Part shown: positions 1 to 8,175 of the stretch, one piece after another | How positions within the stretch are numbered: position 1 is the stretch's first letter | How the letters are laid out: each line of letters starts with the position of its first letter | Source: Neobacillus jeddahensis | GTDB taxonomy: Bacteria > Bacillota > Bacilli > Bacillales > Cytobacillaceae | Direction: 5' to 3' | Length of the DNA: 51,571 nt | Assembly: GCF_000612625.1 (NCBI RefSeq) | Contig: NZ_CCAS010000031.1 | Location: forward strand, 1 to 51,571 | Position numbers and translations under genes: made by a program | Notes under the pieces: model-generated | Databases searched by the model: none | What the model was told of the DNA's origin: nothing | What the model saw: the letters and a program-made list of their open reading frames with translations, nothing else

Positions 1-1049
1 ACAATGCTTCTTTGTATAATTTCTCTATTCTTTAATGTAGATAGCATGAGCTTGAACTTTTCCTGATTCTGATACTGCTTTTCTAGTTTTTCAAGAGATA
101 CATAAAAATGACCAAGAATAATAATTGCCTTTAATTTTTTCTCAGCCCTGATTACATTATCCAGCTTTTCATTACTCAATCCGTTTTTAAAAACTTCTTC
201 GTTTAAGACAAGATTTTTTATTATATCAAGTTCTTCAAGGTACTCCTGTTTTAGTTTTTGGTCAAGCGGCCAAATATTTTCCTTATCCCAAGGAACATTT
301 ATGATTTTCTCCTGGCTGATGAGAGGCTTGTAAGGAAATTCCGTTATGTCCGTATTACTGTCTTTCCGAAGTTCCACTTCAAGTTTTTCCAAATTCTTTG
401 TAAGGGGGCGTTTATAGTTGATTAGTTTGTTTCTTGTTCTCTCCAGAAACAGTTTTTGATTCGTTTCTTCTTCAATATTAAAAAGTTTCGAAATTACAGC
501 CATTCTGTCTTTGTCGGTCTTTTTAAAAAGATGTGTGCTTTCCTCTTGCTCAATATAGTGGTACAAATTAAACCTGTCACTCATATCCTTCATGCCAAAC
601 ATATCATTGAGCTGGCTATCGGTTAAAACCTCTTTGTTTTCCTCATCCTCAAAACTAGTTAGCCTGTAAAGCTTATATTGGGAAAAATCCTGTGGCTTCT
701 TCTGACTCACCAGTAAATTGGAAGGGGGCATAAGGACTCTCTGCAAAACCAGTTTGTTTTCTGGGGAAAGTTTATCAGTAAATTCGATAGTAATTGCGGT
801 CGGAAGGGTTTGATCCTTGCTAAACAAATGATCTTGGAACCCCTTGTTCCCCGCAACAATCCTGTTGGATTCTATACGCCTAACGGAACCTGTTATCAAC
901 AATTGGATGGCATCATAAATGGTTGTCTTTCCAAAACCGTTCGGACCGTCAAGGACATTCAAATTAACGCCTTCTAGTTCGACTTTTGCTTCGTCAATGG
1001 ATTTGAAATTTTTCAAAAAAATCCTTGAGATTATATAATTATTCACCAT
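1..1049 (-). CDS. Rad50/SMC-like ABC ATPase of an ABC-3C system (partial)
   Basis: The gene is open from the ATG at 1049 to the window edge, so about 349 N-terminal residues are visible and the C-terminus is missing. Residues 35-42 read GPNGFGKT, a Walker A loop of the RecF/Rad50/SbcC class. YIEQEE at about 165-170 sits where the Q-loop of Rad50-like proteins lies, and is followed by charged helical sequence that could start a coiled coil. A GGGGG ribosome site lies 6 nt before the ATG. The start overlaps the end of the upstream middle-component gene by 11 nt, so the three genes are translationally coupled. In ABC-3C systems the ATPase is thought to sense altered nucleic acid and license the effector; that role is inferred from the family, not shown here. 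The Walker B and signature motifs would lie outside the window. Confidence 0.85.
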   Translation of the reverse strand, partial: MVNNYIISRIFLKNFKSIDEAKVELEGVNLNVLDGPNGFGKTTIYDAIQLLITGSVRRIESNRIVAGNKGFQDHLFSKDQTLPTAITIEFTDKLSPENKLVLQRVLMPPSNLLVSQKKPQDFSQYKLYRLTSFEDEENKEVLTDSQLNDMFGMKDMSDRFNLYHYIEQEESTHLFKKTDKDRMAVISKLFNIEEETNQKLFLERTRNKLINYKRPLTKNLEKLEVELRKDSNTDITEFPYKPLISQEKIINVPWDKENIWPLDQKLKQEYLEELDIIKNLVLNEEVFKNGLSNEKLDNVIRAEKKLKAIIILGHFYVSLEKLEKQYQNQEKFKLMLSTLKNREIIQRSI

Positions 1050-1749
1050 CGTCAACCCCCACTGCCTTCAATATTGCTTCAATAGAAGGGTCACTTCCGT
1101 TTTGTTCTCTCAACCCCATCAGCGCATCCCAGGTTCCTCTGTCATTTTCGCCGAAACTCTCAAGGATATCATTCAAAAGCAAATCCATCTCCTTATGCTG
1201 GTTTTTGATGCTAAGATACGGAAGTTTGATAAACATTTTTGAAACCAAGTCATACACCAAGGCGTTTTCATTTGTTTCTCGGTTTTTAAAGGTCGAAAAT
1301 TTCTCTGTATCATAAAGGATTTTATATAAAAATGATGTCACATCTTGGCCTGATTCTTTGAATAGAGATGTGAGCAAGGATTCCTGTTCACCCGTGTATG
1401 TAAGAATATATTTCTTGAAAGTATATGGATCTTCTTCAATATCGAAGATTAAGGATTGGATGGCAGGAGGATGATCTAAAGAATCCACTTTTAGCATAAT
1501 AAGTAAGGAGAGGTTCTTGTCCATCCCAACGATTGCACCGTTTTCCTCAGATACTGCTGAACGGAATCGCTGTATATTTTCAGTTAAAGTGTCTTCTGAC
1601 ATTTGGTCTTGGTTCATAAAAGAAACTGTAAGGAAATCAAACCCGTTTCCATCCAGACGATCCGCCTGGAAAGCTCTCTCATCCTTTAAGCAGTTTTCAT
1701 CAATACTAAACCCATTCTCAAGTAAAATCCTTTTCATGAATGACTTCAT
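1039..1749 (-). CDS. ABC-3C system middle component-like protein
   Basis: This is a 236-residue soluble acidic protein with no signal peptide, membrane segment or recognisable catalytic motif. It sits between the nuclease-like effector gene and the Rad50-like ATPase gene. Its start overlaps the upstream stop by 4 nt (ATGA), and its stop overlaps the ATPase start by 11 nt. A GGAGG lies 11 nt upstream of the ATG. Position, size and lack of enzymatic motifs match the small middle component that defines ABC-three-component conflict systems, which is thought to bridge effector and ATPase. I assign it mainly by context; sequence similarity to a particular middle-component family is not certain. Confidence 0.65.
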   Translation of the reverse strand: MKSFMKRILLENGFSIDENCLKDERAFQADRLDGNGFDFLTVSFMNQDQMSEDTLTENIQRFRSAVSEENGAIVGMDKNLSLLIMLKVDSLDHPPAIQSLIFDIEEDPYTFKKYILTYTGEQESLLTSLFKESGQDVTSFLYKILYDTEKFSTFKNRETNENALVYDLVSKMFIKLPYLSIKNQHKEMDLLLNDILESFGENDRGTWDALMGLREQNGSDPSIEAILKAVGVDDGE

Positions 1750-3140
1750 GATTTAAACACCTCCATTGCTGTTTCTACCTTCATAAAATGCATTCTTTTA
1801 TATTTTGTAATGGTATCCTTTTCCTCAAATCCAGGTATGACATTTTCAAAATCATGTCCTGCATCCACAATCTTACCTTCAAAGGGACCCTCCAGCTCAT
1901 TTGTAATAACTTTGTTTACATCAAAAAGCAAATACGTCAGTTGATTATCATTTTTTAATGCCTCAAATATTTTCTTCCCTTGATTTGCAGCCTCGTTCTT
2001 CCCCCAAGTCTCTGCAATGGTGGTAATAAGGTGATGGATCCCCTCCTTATTCAAGACAAACATCTCTTTTACACCCTCGATTTTAAGTGCGAAATGTCCC
2101 GAACTCATTACCAATGGGAAAAGGGTTTTATGGGCCCCTGCCTTTACAATCAGCTCTCTCAAAATAATTGCTTCTAATTTCTTAGTGTTCGCATTGACCG
2201 TGGGAGTCAATTTTTTGCATAACAACAAGAAGTCATGATCATTCAGCCTACATATCCACTCCCAATTTTCCTTCCATGCCAAACAGTCCTCGGGTTCTAA
2301 ATCGAATTTTTCGCAAAATTCAGCAAAGTAAGCAGAAAGGATGTTTTTCAGCATACTCGCAGCGGTCTTTTCTGTAAAAGCAAACACATACTCATTAGTG
2401 AGAATGTCCACAAATGTTGAAAAGGAGATGCTATTATCTTTTTCTTTATCTGCATGCCCTTTTGCAACCAACTGGTTGATTTCATGGATGAAATTAAAAT
2501 AAATAAAGTTAATATTCTCATCCGATTCAACAAATTCGTATTTGCATAATTCATTATTCTTTTCTAAAAACATTCTGATTTGTCTTTTTATTTCATCCTC
2601 AATTTCTAGCCTGCCTATGACACTTCTAAATTCATTGCCTTCTGCTTGGTTCAATAATAGCTTTTCAATTGTTTCGTCATATTTCCCCTCTTTAAATAGA
2701 AGATTATTATACTCTACCAGTTGCAGCTTATTCTTTTCAGATTTGATCCCTTCAAGTTCAGTTTTAAATGCATCCTCTTCCGGCATTTCAATTTGATGGC
2801 ACGTGTGTAGATAACATAAGGTAATCGCTGGATATTTAGCACACTTCCCCAATAAATCATGTATTGCTCTTTTAAATTTTCCAAATGTCGCTTTGTCCTG
2901 GTAAGCCTTTACTTGATGGATTGTCAAAGGGTATCCCTTATGATTAATGCTGAAATCCTCCAATGATTCTATCTGCAATTCGTAATCTTTTAATTGAATG
3001 CTAGATAAATCCATCTGATTCAATTGTTTCATCACCCAATAAATCGAAACTTGACCTTGATAATCAAACCCGCTCCAAGTAGGAACTGCACTGTGGGTAT
3101 CTAATTTTTCAATTGCTACATTATCTTCAACGATATCCAT
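1746..3140 (-). CDS. ABC-3C effector with DUF4297/PD-(D/E)xK-like nuclease N-terminus
   Basis: The first gene of the operon encodes 464 residues. The N-terminus carries WSGFDYQG (22-29), then E61-D62 and Q76-V-K78. This G-F-x-Y-Q, E-D, Q-x-K order resembles the restriction-endonuclease-like domain of DUF4297/Cap4-type effectors, where Q-x-K replaces the usual E-x-K. The remaining roughly 350 residues are helical and unrecognised, and would be the ABC-3C-specific C-terminal region. A purine-rich ribosome site (GGGTGGAGTGGAAAG) directly precedes the ATG. The inferred role is DNA cleavage on activation by the partner ATPase, i.e. phage or plasmid defence. Neighbours are described as conflict components only by family; catalytic activity would need the E/D and K residues to be tested. 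Confidence 0.7.
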   Translation of the reverse strand: MDIVEDNVAIEKLDTHSAVPTWSGFDYQGQVSIYWVMKQLNQMDLSSIQLKDYELQIESLEDFSINHKGYPLTIHQVKAYQDKATFGKFKRAIHDLLGKCAKYPAITLCYLHTCHQIEMPEEDAFKTELEGIKSEKNKLQLVEYNNLLFKEGKYDETIEKLLLNQAEGNEFRSVIGRLEIEDEIKRQIRMFLEKNNELCKYEFVESDENINFIYFNFIHEINQLVAKGHADKEKDNSISFSTFVDILTNEYVFAFTEKTAASMLKNILSAYFAEFCEKFDLEPEDCLAWKENWEWICRLNDHDFLLLCKKLTPTVNANTKKLEAIILRELIVKAGAHKTLFPLVMSSGHFALKIEGVKEMFVLNKEGIHHLITTIAETWGKNEAANQGKKIFEALKNDNQLTYLLFDVNKVITNELEGPFEGKIVDAGHDFENVIPGFEEKDTITKYKRMHFMKVETAMEVFKS

Positions 3141-3318
3141 CTTTCCACTCCACCCAAATATAAAAGAATATTTTAAGATTACTTAAATTGATAATATCAA
3201 AAACTCGACATAATATCCCCAGAAAAATTACAATTATTGTTGTTTTTTGGAAATTGTAACAACTTTTTGTCTAATTTAAAAAGCACCATTCCATTTAACG
3301 GGGTGTTATATTTTTTCT

Positions 3319-3375
3319 AAAAACCTTATTTACATATGATATGGCTATCCGTAATGTATTTAAATGAAGTTTTTC
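3319..3375. repeat. Dispersed imperfect-hairpin repeat, family 2, copy A
   Basis: The ends are complementary (left AAAAACCTTATTTA, right TAAATGAAGTTTTT) around a core reading ACATATGATATGGCTATCCGTAA. The core is shared in degenerate form with copies near 5912, 14331, 15866, 23468, 27503 and 28365. Confidence 0.55.
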
Positions 3376-3421
3376 TAATCAATTTGCTTTAATAATTTGC
3401 TAAACACCTTGTCCATCCTTA

Positions 3422-3472
3422 AAACCTCCCTTATTCCCTTATAATATTTATATAAGGGAATAAGGGAGGTTT
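3422..3472. repeat. Perfect 22-bp inverted repeat
   Basis: Arms at 3422-3443 and 3451-3472 are exact reverse complements separated by a 7-nt loop. The arm contains CCTCCCTTATTCCCTTATA. No U-run follows on either strand, so it does not look like an intrinsic terminator. Confidence 0.7.
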
Positions 3473-3506
3473 CAATTATCAACATTTACCTTTAACACAG
3501 CCTAAA

Positions 3507-3548
3507 CAAAACAAAAAACCTTTCCTAACTATAAAGTTTCGGAAAGGT
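3507..3548 (-). terminator. Intrinsic terminator, minus strand
   Basis: An ACCTTTCC/GGAAAGGT stem is followed on the minus strand by a T-rich tract (TTTTTTGTTTTG). It lies downstream of the DUF4230 gene and would protect the ABC-3C operon from read-through. Confidence 0.65.
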
Positions 3549-3624
3549 AATAAGCATCAGCATTCTGTATGCACAATTCAAAACGCAAATATTTTTAGTA
3601 GTTCTGCCCATATGTTGGATTCAA

Positions 3625-3666
3625 CAAAAAAGTTCCCCCAAACCATTAGTTTGAGGGAACTTTTTA
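3625..3666. terminator. Bidirectional terminator after the DUF4230 gene
   Basis: The stem GTTCCCCCAAAC/GTTTGAGGGAAC (one mismatch) is flanked by an A-run on the left and a T-run on the right, so it can act on both strands. The DUF4230 gene ends 34 nt upstream on the minus strand. Confidence 0.7.
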
Positions 3667-3699
3667 TGAACCACTTATTACACAGGTGCCACTGCACGA

Positions 3700-4431
3700 T
3701 TATTTGAAAGTAACAGTTACGGTATAATCTAGATTTTTATAAAAATCTTGCAGGGCAATGCGGGCATTATCTTCAGCAGTTTTTAAAAGACCAGACTCTC
3801 TAGCTTTCTTTTTTATCTTTTGTTTAGCAAGATCTTCTTGTTCGAACCCTTCCTTCCCATTTGGTTCACTACGAAACAGGCCTTCATTTGAAAAGATTTG
3901 AATGTTCTTTGAGTCGATAGATGGTTCTTGGACAATGGTGGCATGCGGTAAAGTGATATGAATCTCCTTCGTGTCGGTATCCAAAGTGATGTCCTTTTTA
4001 GTCAAATTCTTTAAGTCAACACCTGCAGTCACTTCTCCAGAAGCAACCAAGAAAAATGTCCTTTTTGTCCCAGGAAAATAAAATGAGATGTTTTTTCCAA
4101 ATAATTTACTATCTTCTTTAGATATAATCGTTTCGATATGTGCTTGTACCGTTGCCAATGTAGCTAATTCTTGGACGCTCTCTACCACTGTTGCACTTTT
4201 TATTGTTTCTTCTTTTTGAAAAAAATCTCCTGCAAATGAAATGACTAGACCAACAATAACCCCTATTACAATCCCCAAAATCCAAGTTTTAGCCAATCGG
4301 AATTTTTGAAAAAGATGAATAGGTCTAGCTGGTTGCACTGCTAAAGTGGAAACTGTTTCCTTTTGCGTTTGTCTCAGCTGATTCATGATATAATCTAGAT
4401 CACTCTTGGATAGTTTGTCTTCTTCGTTCAT
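3700..4431 (-). CDS. DUF4230 family membrane-anchored protein
   Basis: The protein has 243 residues when started at the ATG at 4431, which has GGGGGG 6 nt upstream. An upstream in-frame ATG (4506) has no ribosome site and lies next to the -10 box, so it is rejected. Residues 1-49 are cytoplasmic and charged, 50-67 form a single membrane helix, and the rest should be outside the membrane. The outer part has the DUF4230 pattern, including a central stretch ending in IHITLPHATI and a lysine-rich helix near the C-terminus. Family members are of unknown function. It is a single-gene unit with terminators downstream. Confidence 0.75.
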   Translation of the reverse strand: MNEEDKLSKSDLDYIMNQLRQTQKETVSTLAVQPARPIHLFQKFRLAKTWILGIVIGVIVGLVISFAGDFFQKEETIKSATVVESVQELATLATVQAHIETIISKEDSKLFGKNISFYFPGTKRTFFLVASGEVTAGVDLKNLTKKDITLDTDTKEIHITLPHATIVQEPSIDSKNIQIFSNEGLFRSEPNGKEGFEQEDLAKQKIKKKARESGLLKTAEDNARIALQDFYKNLDYTVTVTFK

Positions 4432-4506
4432 ACGTTTTCCCCCCATACTCAACCTTCCATTTAGTAAAATGAGATTCTGTACCCACACGAAATAACTTTT
4501 TTTCAT

Positions 4507-4939
4507 GAATCTATTATACTTTAATTCGACATTTTTTGTTGAATTTATTTTAATTTCACCAATTATTCACAGGGGGTTCAATAAAATTCCATCCACAAAC
4601 ATAATTTAAAATGATAAATCTTTGATTCTATGGAAATTGATGAAAATGATTTTATAATTGAAATGGAGCCACCATGTAATTACAAATTAAAAACAAAACA
4701 CCAGTCCTGTTATATGGATTGGTGTTATTCTGTTTCCCCTAAAAACAACAATCTTTACGAAAAGAGTCAAAAAATAAAAAAAGAAATGAGAATTCCCACA
4801 TTCGGCTCCCACTCCTTATAAAACAACCGATATTAGCGAATAGTGCTTTTCTCTTTTGGCTAATACCGGTTGTTTAAGATCAATGAATATTTCATTTTCT
4901 CTACATAGCTTAGATGGCAAATGAATTAAGGTGGTGACC
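4507..4939. other. Intergenic region with an inverted repeat
   Basis: No convincing gene is present. A 63-codon + strand frame at 4630-4821 has no ribosome site and low-complexity composition. A 17-bp inverted repeat with one mismatch (4821-4837 and 4859-4875, arm AAACAACCGATATTAGC) lies here. It lacks a U-run and could be a weak terminator or a repeat. Confidence 0.5.
4513..4541 (-). promoter_or_regulatory. Promoter of the DUF4230 gene
   Basis: A perfect TATAAT (minus strand, complement of 4513-4518) lies about 80 nt before the chosen start codon. A TTCAAC-like -35 lies 19 nt further up. It would place the transcription start just before the rejected upstream ATG. Confidence 0.45.
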
Positions 4940-4981
4940 CTAACTTAATTCAGGCAAATGATCATCCATATAAAATTTCAT
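4940..4981 (-). pseudogene. 13-codon remnant of the retropepsin-like partner gene
   Basis: The ATG at 4981 overlaps the stop of the upstream gene as ATGA, exactly as in the intact pair at 27588-28228. The peptide MKFYMDDHLPELS aligns with the start of the intact protease, MKIEMFEGLPIVS (6 of 13 identical, spacing conserved), then stops at TAG. Downstream sequence shows no further similarity. I read it as a protease gene deleted or truncated after 13 codons. Confidence 0.6.
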
Positions 4982-5238
4982 ACTCTTCTTCGCGCCCCTA
5001 TATATGGCTGCTCAATTACCTTTATTGCTTCGTTATTCGTATGCAAGATATATAATTCACGGCTTTGATTTTCCGCATGGAGTTTTTTATATACTTTCCA
5101 TGCTTCATTGCCATTCTCAAAGTCATCGATTACCGACATTTCTTCAATGACTCTTTCTTTCCCTCTTGTTTCTGATCTTATTGCTTCTACTAAAACACAA
5201 CGTTCTGGAAAATGCTGACGTACTTCAGACCATTTCAT
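4978..5238 (-). CDS. Small hypothetical protein, paralogue of the protein at 27965
   Basis: The protein is about 86 residues. It aligns along its whole length with the 27965-28228 product: shared MKW..VR...PE, VLVEAI, EW/AWK.YKKLH, SRE.YI.HT and IG.RRR positions. The start at 5238 (ATG AAA TGG) is preferred over the ATG at 5244 because it matches the paralogue start and gives better spacing from GGAG. There is no signal peptide or membrane segment. The function is unknown. In the other copy it is translationally coupled to a retropepsin-like protease; here that partner survives only as a 13-codon stub. Confidence 0.7.
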   Translation of the reverse strand: MKWSEVRQHFPERCVLVEAIRSETRGKERVIEEMSVIDDFENGNEAWKVYKKLHAENQSRELYILHTNNEAIKVIEQPYIGARRRV

Positions 5239-5244
5239 CCCCAT

Positions 5245-6157
5245 GTGTCTCCACTTTATGAATTAAATTCCTTTTATTATATCATTTTTATTATGTTAAA
5301 AGTTGGATACTGCCACCAGGAATCTAGCACCTTGTGTCTGGCACTTAACCTAATATTTTTTTACTTTTTCGTTCATTTAAGAGGTGGTAAAAAAATATTT
5401 ATATGATTTGCGGAAGGTGGTAAGGAAATAGTAACTTGTTGAAGTTTATGGATAAAGAAATGAAAGAGAGGAATTCAAAGAATACTCTAAAATAACGTTT
5501 AGCAAAAACAACCTCTTAACTAGAAAGAACCATTTAAGAGATTGTTTAAAACGTTGGGATTGTTTTATCATTCATCTTGAAATTAGTATAGTTACGGAAG
5601 TCATTATAAGTTGGCATAATAGTAGTTGTAAAATGATGATTTTATAGAGGAAGATTGCCATTTTACAAGAGAGGAATAAAAGATTCGAAAAAATAATATC
5701 ATATTTAACTTCATATTTAATTTGACTTTACAAAATCTTTTCTACAAATATGTGAACAGCTTGATCATGCCCTTGCAAAATCTGAAACAACTAAAACTGA
5801 CAATCAATAATAAATAAAACGGCCGCAATTGCTACCGTTTTATTCACTCAATACTTTATATATTAAACAATTTCATCATGGAATTATCGATGATTTACTC
5901 AACTCTCTGCTTTACCATTATTTATGATAAGGTTCTTCGTAACATCTGTAAAATCGGTTTCTTTATATTATGAGGAATTCTAATAAGACAACGAGTCAAT
6001 GGTTACCAGCTTGGGCCTGAGAGATACAAAGATAGCGATAACTTTTTGATAGCCGTACGATGTTTAAAAAAGTCCTTTTCAGAAGAAGTGAATGGAAGAC
6101 GGCAATTATGCCAGTAACTATGAGACAGCTGGCAACTTCAAACGATTGAATTCCATT
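5245..6157. other. 913-nt region without a recognisable gene
   Basis: Several inverted repeats but no coding signal. A 13-bp perfect inverted repeat (5352-5364 and 5387-5399, arm AATATTTTTTTAC), a larger imperfect hairpin at about 5494-5556, a 10-bp terminator-like hairpin (5813-5844, AATAAAACGG/CCGTTTTATT) that follows no intact gene, and repeat family 2 copy B. A short + strand frame near 5989-6119 has coding-like composition but no start or match I recognise. Confidence 0.5.
5912..5960. repeat. Dispersed imperfect-hairpin repeat, family 2, copy B
   Basis: Core reads TTTATGATAAGGTTCTTCGTAAC with partly complementary flanks (ACCATTATTTA and GTAAAATCGGTTT). Confidence 0.45.
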
Positions 6158-6724
6158 TTATTTCTTCTTTTGACAATATGCAGCTATAAACCCGTTAAAG
6201 ACACTATGACTTAATCTAAAACCATATTTTTCGTAGAGTTTTCCAACAGACTCATTACCATTCGCCACATATACCCATAAATCATCTACATCTTCATGAC
6301 TATTAAGCCAATCCATAGTCATGTTGGACAATTGTTTCCCTATACTTAAATGTCTATATTCATCGTCCACATAAAGTATTTTAAAAGTTCCAATGGTCTT
6401 CGGTACTTGATAGTTTTCCGGATAAAATCCTATCCCATCCAGTTCCGCTGCCCAACCAGGTTTTCCCTTCACGTTTTCTTCAGTTACATTTCCGAGTGTT
6501 GCAAAGGCAAAACCTACTGGTCTTGCTTCATCATATGCGACTACCAGGTGTTTTCTCAAGGTGTTAGCATATTCCGGCTTCAATCTGTTATTGTAGTTCA
6601 TAATTGCCATGATATCAGGACGTATCGTTGCATGATCTGCTTGAAATCTCATCAACTGATTACATAATCCCTCCAAGAAATCAATGTTATCGGTTGAAAT
6701 TACTTGGTAATGAATATTTATCAT
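6158..6724 (-). CDS. GNAT family N-acetyltransferase
   Basis: The 188-residue protein carries the acetyl-CoA pyrophosphate loop R124-HLSIG-K130 (R-x-x-x-x-G-K/A type), preceded by a beta strand (FKILYV) and followed by the N-x-S/V-x-x-L-Y-x-K-x-G-F motif (NESVGKLYEKYGF, about 157-169). These are GNAT motifs A and B. AGGAGG lies 4 nt before the ATG. It is a soluble enzyme that transfers an acetyl group from acetyl-CoA to an amine; the acceptor cannot be told from sequence. It stands alone with long noncoding flanks. Confidence 0.85.
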   Translation of the reverse strand: MINIHYQVISTDNIDFLEGLCNQLMRFQADHATIRPDIMAIMNYNNRLKPEYANTLRKHLVVAYDEARPVGFAFATLGNVTEENVKGKPGWAAELDGIGFYPENYQVPKTIGTFKILYVDDEYRHLSIGKQLSNMTMDWLNSHEDVDDLWVYVANGNESVGKLYEKYGFRLSHSVFNGFIAAYCQKKK

Positions 6725-7186
6725 AGTGCCTCCTTATAATAGCTTACTATCGGAATAACTATATTATAGATGTTGCCAGAGGAAGGCAACAGTCCCAAAA
6801 AGCCACGTATCAAACTCGACATCATAAATCTACTATTTTATTACGCATGGACATAGAGGGACCATCACATGACAACCCCGATGGTGAGGACGTTCCTTGC
6901 CACACATTCATATTTATCGCGAAGGTTTTGATGATTCCCTTTAGAGCAAGAAATAACAACGAATACAGAGGATTAAATCCGAGTGTTAATAGACTTTTTT
7001 ACTTATTACCATATTAGTAACCGCCATTCGTTACTATATAAATCTTTCTCTTTTGTTTTATCAAGCCAATTTAAAAATCACTTTTTCCTGTCAAATACCC
7101 TTCAATGATTTAGAATCCTTTGCTTTCTCGGAAAGCCTTCGCCCGTTTTATCTCTTTTCTGCTGTAACAGAAGCGGGCGATGAAAT
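6725..7186. other. Intergenic region without a recognisable gene
   Basis: No open frame with a ribosome site. It has a small hairpin (ACCATC...GATGGT near 6860-6885) and an imperfect stem (TCGCCCG/CGGGCGA, about 7139-7180) directly before the bidirectional terminator. Confidence 0.45.
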
Positions 7187-7230
7187 AAAAAAGGCAAGAC
7201 CGATTTAAAAAATCTGGACTTGCCTTTTTT
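7187..7230. terminator. Bidirectional intrinsic terminator
   Basis: AAAAAAGGCAAG pairs with CTTGCCTTTTTT (7187-7198 and 7219-7230). It lies 48 nt after the AmiS/UreI-like gene on the minus strand. Confidence 0.75.
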
Positions 7231-7277
7231 CGTTTGGACTGATTGTGTGTCAAAAATAATATAGCCACCCCATTTTA

Positions 7278-7892
7278 TTATTTTTCCAGACTAGGTGACT
7301 GCAAGAAAAACCGTACTTTAAATAAGCTAGCTATAAAATATACAATGGAGCCGATTAAAACGTACGTCCATAGTTGATTGATAGCAGGGGTGTTCCAGAC
7401 GCCTAAAAAATACAGTAACGAAGGGATCGTTAATGTTACCCAAGACTGTATGAAGGCAACTTTGGCAATATAGTGGTCAATATCCTTATGGAGTGAATTG
7501 GATAAAAAGAATAAACACCAAAGATAGGCCCACATTCCCCATGTTAAAGCACTGACGGCATCATGGGAATGTAAAATTTCGGTGAGCGTGTAGACCACAG
7601 CTATAATAGCCACCCATAAACAAAACCAGCCGAGACCTTTACCATCAAGCCCCTTTAATGCGGTTACTCCTACATATAAATAGGTTAACCCAAATAAAAA
7701 GATGGACGCGATCGAATACAGTTCCCAATGATCTTGACTCGAAACAATCATTAAATAAAATGGAATCATTAATTGGATGATTCCTACGAAAATATTAAAG
7801 ATCCCCACACTTTTTGCTTCTGCCTTTCCTGCTAGCATAAAACTATTAAGAAATAGAACAGCACCTGAAAGAAATAAACCAACGAAACTCAT
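7278..7892 (-). CDS. AmiS/UreI family amide or urea channel
   Basis: The 204-residue protein has six predicted membrane helices. The N-terminus (LFLSGAVLFLNSFMLAGK) and the following GIFNIFVGIIQL fit the AmiS/UreI family, which forms proton-gated urea channels or short-chain amide transporters. No urease or amidase gene is adjacent, so the substrate is open. The ATG at 7892 is the only possible start: an in-frame TGA lies in the palindrome just upstream and no other start codon intervenes. The best ribosome site (AGGTGGG) is 33 nt away, on the other side of a perfect 24-bp palindrome (see separate entry). A terminator follows the gene. Confidence 0.85.
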   Translation of the reverse strand: MSFVGLFLSGAVLFLNSFMLAGKAEAKSVGIFNIFVGIIQLMIPFYLMIVSSQDHWELYSIASIFLFGLTYLYVGVTALKGLDGKGLGWFCLWVAIIAVVYTLTEILHSHDAVSALTWGMWAYLWCLFFLSNSLHKDIDHYIAKVAFIQSWVTLTIPSLLYFLGVWNTPAINQLWTYVLIGSIVYFIASLFKVRFFLQSPSLEK

Positions 7893-7899
7893 ATCATTT

Positions 7900-7923
7900 G
7901 TTGTGAAAAGATCTTTTCACAAC
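7900..7923 (-). promoter_or_regulatory. Perfect 24-bp palindrome between SD and start codon of the UreI-like gene
   Basis: Each 12-nt arm reads GTTGTGAAAAGA (or its complement). AGGTGGG ends 2 nt before it and the ATG begins 7 nt after it on the minus strand. Folded as RNA, the hairpin would bring SD and ATG to normal spacing; as DNA it could be a dimeric repressor operator. Confidence 0.7.
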
Positions 7924-7944
7924 TTCCCACCTTTCAAAAGAGGA

Positions 7945-7990
7945 AAAAGCAGTCTTTCATCCTATTAAAGGAGAAAAATTGCTTTTTCAA
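7945..7990 (-). promoter_or_regulatory. Possible leader hairpin of the UreI-like gene
   Basis: GAAAAAGCA and TGCTTTTTC form a 9-bp stem in the leader and are followed on the minus strand by CTCTTTT, then the ribosome site. It resembles a weak attenuator but could be chance in AT-rich sequence. Confidence 0.3.
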
Positions 7991-8175
7991 CAAAATAAAT
8001 CAATCGCTTTCATTCTCACTAGAACAATAATATTTAAAGTATAAATAATATTAAAATAGATAATTACTATAACAGCCGTAACCTAGTATGTAAACAGTTC
8101 GATAAATTGTTATAATTTTTTTTTGATTAGCTAAAGTTTGGATTTTCACAATATAAGTATAGTTTGAAATCTAAT

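Larger units (their letters stand above)
3141..3699. other. Hairpin-dense intergenic region beside the ABC-3C operon
   Basis: No gene is apparent. In order it holds the presumed promoter region of the ABC-3C operon (AT-rich, with GATATTAT-type -10 candidates on the minus strand), an imperfect-hairpin dispersed repeat (3319-3375), a perfect 22-bp inverted repeat (3422-3472), a minus-strand terminator (3507-3548) and a bidirectional terminator (3625-3666). Confidence 0.6.

Noticed and set aside
4630..4821. 63-codon + strand open frame
   Set aside because: No ribosome site, lysine/asparagine-rich low-complexity product, overlaps noncoding sequence with no recognisable pattern.
5212..5406. 64-codon + strand frame
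   Set aside because: Overlaps the start of the minus-strand small protein gene and a poly-T inverted repeat; no ribosome site.
7278..7892. Considered as part of a urease locus
   Set aside because: No urease structural or accessory genes lie in the window; only the channel family assignment is supported.
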